Source of the DNA: Dastarcus helophoroides
Taxonomy: Eukaryota > Arthropoda > Insecta > Coleoptera > Bothrideridae
DNA: 64,000 bases
Assembly (NCBI GenBank): GCA_028583605.1
Contig: CM053332.1
Span: 17,693,267-17,757,266, forward strand
Reading direction: 5' to 3'
The notes beneath the pieces were generated by a model, which saw only the letters and a program-made list of their open reading frames with translations, made no database searches and was not told the origin of the DNA. Position 1 is the first letter of the stretch; every line of letters starts with the position of its first letter. This document shows positions 58,151-64,000 of this stretch, piece after piece. A program made the translations under genes and the position numbers.

Positions 58151-58479
58151 GAGGAGAATCTAATATATAAGGATTCCGTTTCTTGCTTTTAAGGTATGGG
58201 ACCCTAAAAATGGTTTTTTGATTTTTTTTCTCAGTAAAATAAAATTCGGGGTGGTTCAAGCTATTTTGAAAAATTTGAATTTTTCGAAATTTCAACTATT
58301 TCTCGAAGTTTCCATTTTCATAATTTTTTTGGAAACTACTTTTTTACAAAATTGATACCGTTGTGAAAATTTCGACTTTTCCGCATTGTGACTTGAGGAT
58401 TTTTCAAAATTTCAACTTTTTCTGGAAAATTTTGAATTCTATTAAGAAGTTGTTTCGACTCTTTTTTTAGAAATTCCGA

Positions 58480-59700
58480 TTTTCTATTTTCTCGAAATTT
58501 CGATTTTCTCGAAATTTCGATTTTCTTGAAATTTCGATTTTCTCGAAATTAACATTTTCTTAAAATCTCGATTTTCTTTAAAAGTTAAAATTTTAAAGAA
58601 AATCTCAGGAAGAAGTTGTAATTTTCGGAATTTTGGATTTCTTTTAAAATTTTGAATTTTTAAAAAATTTTGACCGTCGACTTTTTTAGAAATTCCGATT
58701 TTTGATAATTTGGACTTTTTTGAAAATTTCGATTTTCTCGAAATTTCGATTTTCTCGAAATTTCGATTTTCTCGAAATTTCAATTTTCTCGAAATTAACA
58801 TTTTCTTAAAATCTTGATTTTTTTTTAAAAGTTAAAATTTTACAGAAAATCTCAGGAAGAAGTTGTAATTTTCGGAATTTTGGATTTATTTTAAAATTTT
58901 GAATTTTTTTAAAATTTTGACCTCTTTCGGAACGTCGACTTTTTTGAAAATTTCGATTTTCTCGAAATTTCGATTTTCTCGAAATTTCGATTTTCTCGAA
59001 ATTAACATTTTCTTAAAATCTTGATTTTTTTTAAAAGTTAAAATTTTACAGAAAATCTCAGGAAGAAGTTGTAATTTTCGGAATTTTGGATTTATTTTAA
59101 AATTTTGAATTTTTTTAAAATTTTGACCTCTTTCGGGACGTCGACTTTTTTGAAAATTTCGATTTTCTCGAAATTTCGATTTTCTCGAAATTTCGATTTT
59201 CTCAAAATTTCGATTTTCTCGAAATTAACATTTTCTTAAAATCTTGATTTTTTTTAAAAGTTAAAATTTTACAGAAAATCTCAGGAAGAAGTTGTAATTT
59301 TCGGAATTTTGGATTTATTTTAAAATTTTGAATTTTTTTTGAAAATTTCGATTTTCTCGAAATTTCGATTTTCTCGAAATTAACATTTTCTTAAAATCTT
59401 GATTTTTTTTAAAAGTTAAAATTTTACAGAAAATCTCAGGAAGAAGTTGTAATTTTCGGAATTTTGGATTTATTTTAAAATTTTGAATTTTTTTAAAATT
59501 TTGACCTCTTTCGGAACGTCGACTTTTTTGAAAATTTCGATTTTCTCGAAATTTCGATTTTCTCGAAATTTCGATTTTCTCGAAATTTCGATTTTCTCGA
59601 AATTTCGATTTTCTCGAAATTTCGATTTTCTCGAAATTTCGATTTTCTCGAACTTTCGATTTTCTCGAAATTAACATTTTCTTAAAATCTGGATCTTTTT
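58480..59700. repeat. Nested minisatellite: 15-17-bp units within ~160-290-bp units
   Basis: GAAATTTCGATTTTCTC repeats 2-9 times, then a longer conserved stretch follows with TTAACATTTTCTTAAAATCT and CTCAGGAAGAAGTTGTAATT. The larger unit recurs with TTAACATTTTC near 58550, 58795, 59002, 59224, 59378 and 59669. The number of short units differs from copy to copy. Long open frames on both strands here are caused by the period. Confidence 0.85.
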
Positions 59701-60224
59701 AAAGTTGAAATTTCAAAGAAAATCTCAGGAAAAAAGGAGTATATTTTTGGCATTTTTTATTTTGTAATTTTTTAAAATAAATTTTGAGTTTAACCTTTGA
59801 ATTGTTTTCTTTTAATTTAAAACTTTAATTCGCAATTGTAAGTAAAGATCCAAATTTAAAGAAAAAAATTTAAAAAAGAAAATAGTTCAAAAACCAAACT
59901 GAACATTAAAGAAATAATTTTCAAAGTTCAACTTGAAATTTGAAAATATGGATTTCTTTAAAATAAATTTGTATAAACATTTGGATAAAGACTTAAAATT
60001 TTTAATTTTTTTTCCCAACATTTGGACCATCTTCCTAAAATTGATGAATTTCGTTTTAAAATTCCGAATTTAAATTGATATTTCTCCTAATCGAAACACG
60101 ACAAAAAGAAATATTACTTCTTAAATATTAATGCACTCAAAATGTAATCAGTTGAAAGCAAAATTGTAATTAGTCTTTTAAAAGAGTTTCCGTTTAGCTG
60201 CCCCATTTATAAAAGGCACGACAC
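59701..60224. other. AT-rich low-complexity spacer; no gene seen
   Basis: It ends with GGCACGACACGCCACTGG near 60211-60230, whose inverse CAGTGGCGTGTC also occurs at 1143, suggesting a family of hAT-type termini. No partner was found nearby. Confidence 0.4.
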
Positions 60225-60229
60225 GCCAC

Positions 60230-60640
60230 TGGACTTTTTACATAGTCTTTTTAGGAGCTGTTTCTCCTATTTCTTGGGGTGTCAGGATGTCAAGAATTTT
60301 GAGCCTTTTACAGAACTGAGCCAAGCATTTGCATAGCAGGGGTTCTGTTTTTTCTGCTGCGTTACAGAATCTGCAGCTTTCATCATCCACGTTTCCCATT
60401 TTTCTTAAGGAGATACTTTACTGGGAAAGTGTTCTGTGAAAAGTCCCGTTATTATTCTTAAGTCATTCTTCTTCGGTTTGTGAAGCTGCTGAGAGTTATG
60501 TTTTGTGATAGTGACGAACTTTTTTGACTGTCTTAGGTCTGGGGTTTTCCTCCAGTACGACAGCCTTTGGTTTGTCTCCCAAGTATCTATTTCGTTTTTT
60601 ACGTGACTTTTTGTAAGACCACCAGCTCCGGGTGACTCAT
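60230..60640 (-). pseudogene. LINE (Jockey-type) ORF2 C-terminal fragment, broken
   Basis: Minus-strand conceptual reading gives a W-containing block (HVKNEIDTWETNQR), KKNDLRIITGLFTEHF and, in a shifted frame, DDESCRFCNAAEKTEPLLCK. These resemble the conserved end of Jockey-type LINE proteins: a W-rich segment, a LLTGH-like block, then a CRFC-x-H-type zinc knuckle with the terminal LCEC. Stops and frame shifts are present, and no RT catalytic motifs remain. Confidence 0.6.
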
Positions 60641-63409
60641 TTTTTAATTTTTTCTAAGGTTTCTTATTGGAATTAAAAATTGAACCTCTAACGCACTGTT
60701 TCCCAGATTTTTTTTGTTAATTAGTGACACACTTGAACGTTAGTTAAAATTCTGCAACAAAATTTTTGTTTTTTGGTTAGATAATTTTCAGTATTAATAA
60801 AGACCGAAAATACATTTTGTATTTATAAAAAATGTATTATTCTCTTGAAATTTTGACTGAAATTCCCAATTCCTAGAAACAATTACAAATAGCAAATTTA
60901 GAACCTTTTTCTTGAAATTTTTAAAAATCTTGATACGTTTAGACTCGAATTTTAGAAGAAAAAAGTGAAAAAAAGAAGAGAATTATTATCAAAATATTTA
61001 TATTACCGAAAACTAAACTGAATGCGTTAACATAAACCTTCCCAAGTTTCAATTTTTTTATATAGATTGCCCACCCTTGATATAAGTTAATCTAGGGATT
61101 TTTAAATTCCAATCAAAACATCAAACACAATCACTCGTGTGCGCGAGCAATTCTTTTAGTAGCGGATTTGATATTGACATAGCAATTACCGTCTAACACA
61201 TAACAAAAAGGTCAATATCCTGTGGCCTCAGATTTTAAGATACCGAGTTCGCAATGCTTTTAGCGGACAACCAAATAATAAAGTCCAGATTTTCACTTAG
61301 ACCTAATGGTTGGAGAAAATTGGAAGAAATAAATTTCCCAAGGGGAAATCTCATCCTGGGATAAAGCCTGACCTTTAAAGTAATTATGAAAAGAGCAATT
61401 ATAACTGCCGACGTAATATGATCTCAATTAAAAGCAAAGATCTTGTTTTTGTAACTTTCAATTATCGTTAATGTGTCTCGGGGGTTATTCGCCAAGAATA
61501 CAATCTCTGGTTCGAAATTAAATCGTCAATCTCAAAGAAAATACGTTTAAAGCGTCAAAATTCGCAACAAGCGGACACTTTTGATGTAAACGCTGATTTA
61601 TAACGTCAAAGCTTCAAAAAAAGGGAGCTTCTTAGGTTGGAAACTAAGTCCAAAGTTGCGATGGAAAATAAGATGGTTTAAGTTGACATTTATTACCTGA
61701 AAGTGACTTCTGAATCGCCCTCCATAATTATGTGGCTTAATTCTCATGCGAACTTTCATTTTTACTATGACTTTGACTTGACACTTTATTTAAGAGCATT
61801 GATGAGGTCATATGATCCATTGTTTGTAAAAAATAAATATACATAGAATAACGATAATTTCGATTTATCTGGTTAGTTTATTTTGCAGCCAGGTTACGTC
61901 ATAGCTTGGTTGTTGTGTAATTGTGTACATATTTTTAAAACAAAATTACTATACTTCGTTTCAAGTCTTTCTCTAGCAATTGCACTTCAGGGAAGTGGCC
62001 AGCAAATTGCCAAGGGGGTCGCTACTACAAACAAATTTTTTTGTAGTAGTCTTCCCTTTAACAATTTTCTTTTGATAACTATTATGATTTAATAATAATA
62101 AAACAGTTAAAGTGGGGGTGTTCCCGCTCAGGCGTGTTCCTACTGATGTTGAATTACGTGCCCAACGCGGAGGCAGTTCTCAGACAAAATTGTAGTCGAA
62201 ATTTTGATAATAAATAGGAGTTTAAGATGATTAAAAAATTGTTTAGTGGGTCACGAAGACGAAGTATAAAAATAACCAGGGCCACAACCAAAAAAGTTTG
62301 GGGAACGCTGCTCCAGTGAATACCCGTGGTTCTGAGTTTTGAAAGATGATAAAGGGCAAGAGAAAACCAAAGCTAAGAAGAAGATAGAATATCCAAAGAA
62401 GTTGAAATTTCGGACAAATATAAGGAAAATAAGATTGCGATAATTAAAATTAGTTTTAATATTGTTGCCTACCTTGAATAGATTTTTTAACTCCATACAC
62501 TAGTAACGATGTGCATAAAATGTTGTATTTTAAAAAATCAAAATACACCCACATACAAAACTTAAAATTTGGTGACTATAGTTCATCATGTATTACATCG
62601 AATTAAATTCATATGTAAATTGTTTAACTTACTTTCCAAATTTCCGTTTTATTTTTAGCACAAGCAACTATTCAATTAAATTTGAAGCATCCTTCACAGA
62701 ACTTGTCTAACAAATATTCAGGAAACCTTTGAAGGAAATTCACACCAACACACAAATTTCAGCTATAACGAAACCTTACAAATGTGTACACTAAACAGTA
62801 TGGTTAAAATCACAAATTATTGTTAATCGAATAAACGTTACTGTTGACTCTGCTTATTTGAGGGAATCGTCATCATATTCCATTGGTTGTGTTGGATGTC
62901 AAAGTTCTTAATTATATTAATTTGTAAATACCATCGAGGGGGAAGCGCCTCCACGATATCAAAATGCATTAACTTGAATTACATGTAATCATTTATTAGA
63001 CAAATTGTCCAAAAACTTCACTAATAAACTGAAACCTACCACTTTAGACAAAATTTTATTTCATGTAATTTAAACCATAAAATCATTTGTATTTCTGGTT
63101 CTTCTGAAATCGATTTCGACATAAAAAATGATGAATTTGACTCAAGAAATTCTAGGTGGTTCTCACAAAAACAATACTAACATAACGAGAAAAATACTAC
63201 AACAACAGAAGGATACTATACCACAACAAGAAAAACAATAAGATCATAAGAACTTTGATTAGTTTTTCGATTTTGTGCATACAAAAATAATGCAATTTTT
63301 AGTCGAATGCCATTAAATATTCTTCTTTTAAGAAGAATATGTCAGGGACCACTTAATGTCCTGCAAAGAGCTTATTATTGCGCATTTTTTTTGTTTTTGT
63401 TATTTAAAC
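60641..63409. other. Repeat remnants, no gene seen
   Basis: Mostly AT-rich non-coding DNA. At about 62240-62325 a minus-strand CACTGGAGCAGCGTTCCCC followed by AAACTTTTTTGGTTG and GTGACCCACT resembles a hAT (Charlie-type) terminus, without a partner. A short hairpin CTACTACAAAC with TTTTTGTAGTAG lies near 62020-62050. Confidence 0.4.
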
Positions 63410-63421
63410 CACCTTATGACT

Positions 63422-63514
63422 TTGGTGGAACGGACTGGTCCTTGGTTATCTTCAAAAATTGAAATACAAATCTTGTCCCCTGAAACCTGGTTTCAGGGGA
63501 CAAGATTTGTATTT
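63422..63514. mobile_element. Palindromic Penelope insertion with 12-bp target duplication
   Basis: From GGTGGAACGGACTGGTCC the inverted terminus runs to a perfect 27-bp palindrome arm pair (63461-63487 and 63489-63515) with a single spacer base. The flanks carry an exact 12-bp duplication CACCTTATGACT (63410-63421 and 63515-63526). Nothing but terminal repeat remains. Confidence 0.8.
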
Positions 63515-63635
63515 CACCTTATGACTAATTAGGATTCAGTATTAATCCTCTATCGAGTAGGATCTTTGTCAATAGAAGATTAAATTTGATACTAAATAAA
63601 AAGGCATGACTGCCAAAATATCAATTAGATCAATT

Positions 63636-63777
63636 AGTATCTCTCTGAAGATGATAGCTTGACTATCGAAACGCGTTAGAGCAACCTCTGTTGTGTTTTT
63701 TAATCTTTCTTGGTTTCAAGCGACAAGATTTGTATTTCAATTTTTGAAGATAACCAAGGACTAGTCCGTTCCACCAA
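63636..63777 (+). mobile_element. Solo Penelope terminal repeat
   Basis: A full plus-strand terminal repeat runs from AGTATCTCTCTGAAGATG to CCGTTCCACC. AATTAGAT occurs on both sides (near 63623-63630 and just after the element), a likely target duplication. Contains the best-preserved hammerhead-like motif in the window. Confidence 0.75.
63641..63681 (+). ncRNA. Hammerhead-ribozyme-like motif with intact core and covarying stem II
   Basis: Stem I CTCT (63641-63644) pairs with AGAG (63678-63681). The core CTGAAGA (63645-63651) fits CTGANGA, followed by one extra T. Stem II GATAG/CTATC replaces the GACAG/CTGTC of other copies by a compensatory change. GAAA is at 63668-63671, and ACGCGT is a self-pairing minimal stem III with T as the base before the cleavage point. 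Short stem III suggests activity mainly as a dimer, as proposed for other Penelope hammerheads. Activity is not shown by sequence alone. Confidence 0.65.
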
Positions 63778-64000
63778 AATTAGATATTCCGTGAATGAAT
63801 CGAATATTTTTTTGGTAACACATGTGTCATTAAGAAATAAAATAATTATATAAAATAGTAAAACCATACCATTTGAGAATCATTATTTTTCTTTCCAACG
63901 CAAAATTACACAAGAGCAAGAGGAAAATTATTCACAATAACACAACTTTTTCAAACTGGCTTCTGTCTATTTAAACAGAAATAATTAATACTCCTTTTGA

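Noticed and set aside
58484..59677. Long open frames of ENRNFEKIEISRKSKF type on the minus strand (and SKFRFSRNFD type on the plus strand)
   Set aside because: These are translations of the 15-bp minisatellite unit, which is open in several frames on both strands.
1143..60230. CAGTGGCGTGTC at 1143 and its inverse near 60219 as the two ends of one giant element
   Set aside because: The 59-kb span includes four host genes and no target duplication was seen; two unrelated family members are more likely.
1..64000. tRNA, rRNA, CRISPR or prokaryote-type operons
   Set aside because: No cloverleaf with box A/B, no rRNA core sequence and no regularly spaced short repeats with unique spacers were seen.

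Overview
The window is nuclear DNA of an arthropod, most likely an insect. It is AT-rich, its genes have short introns with standard GT/AG borders, and the transposon load is very high. The predicted B55 protein is close to fly Twins, but I cannot name the order with confidence (a beetle would fit). No bacterial, CRISPR, tRNA or rRNA feature was recognised.

Four host genes were found. (1) 1-877 (+): the 3' half of a SPEF1/CLAMP-like calponin-homology gene, cut by the window edge. (2) 2292-7352 (-): TAF1B, the RNA polymerase I SL1 subunit, in four exons. (3) 9446-10421 (-): GTF2A1 (TFIIA alpha/beta), apparently a single coding exon. (4) 24151-54027 (-): PPP2R2/twins, the B55 regulatory subunit of PP2A, with three shared exons and two alternative 5' exons (48497-48503 and 53841-54027) separated by very large repeat-filled introns. 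TAF1B carries two single-base frame breaks and GTF2A1 carries one. All three have the same sign, one base too many, so assembly insertions are at least as likely as gene decay. TAF1B, GTF2A1 and PPP2R2 are housekeeping regulators and form no pathway; their adjacency looks incidental.

The rest is a layered record of mobile elements. One Penelope-like family (reverse transcriptase plus GIY-YIG endonuclease) has left at least eight insertions, several with 10-12 bp target duplications. Its terminal repeat contains a hammerhead-ribozyme-like fold whose stem II covaries between copies. Four hAT-type elements have 8-bp target duplications, three of them exact and one with a single-base insertion: one with a decayed transposase (18714-22955), a nested pair (24877-28445 around 25161-27872), and 30186-31047. 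A fifth hAT-like element (32124-36538, exact 8-bp duplication) sits exactly at the centre of a head-to-head Penelope palindrome. A piggyBac-type MITE (5582-5784), several other MITE-like inverted repeats, two LINE fragments and a mariner-type helix-turn-helix remnant are also present.

Large blocks (about 25430-27500, 32340-36500, 40560-45600, 55300-58000, 58480-59700) are built from a degenerate vocabulary around AAATTTCGA with T-rich spacers. In three of them the strand of the T-rich phase flips once, so each block behaves as a huge decayed foldback. A separate higher-order tandem array fills about 50040-53230. I see no obviously new protein system. The most interesting items are the Penelope terminal ribozyme and palindromic insertions, the hAT-borne minisatellites, and the alternative N-termini of PPP2R2.
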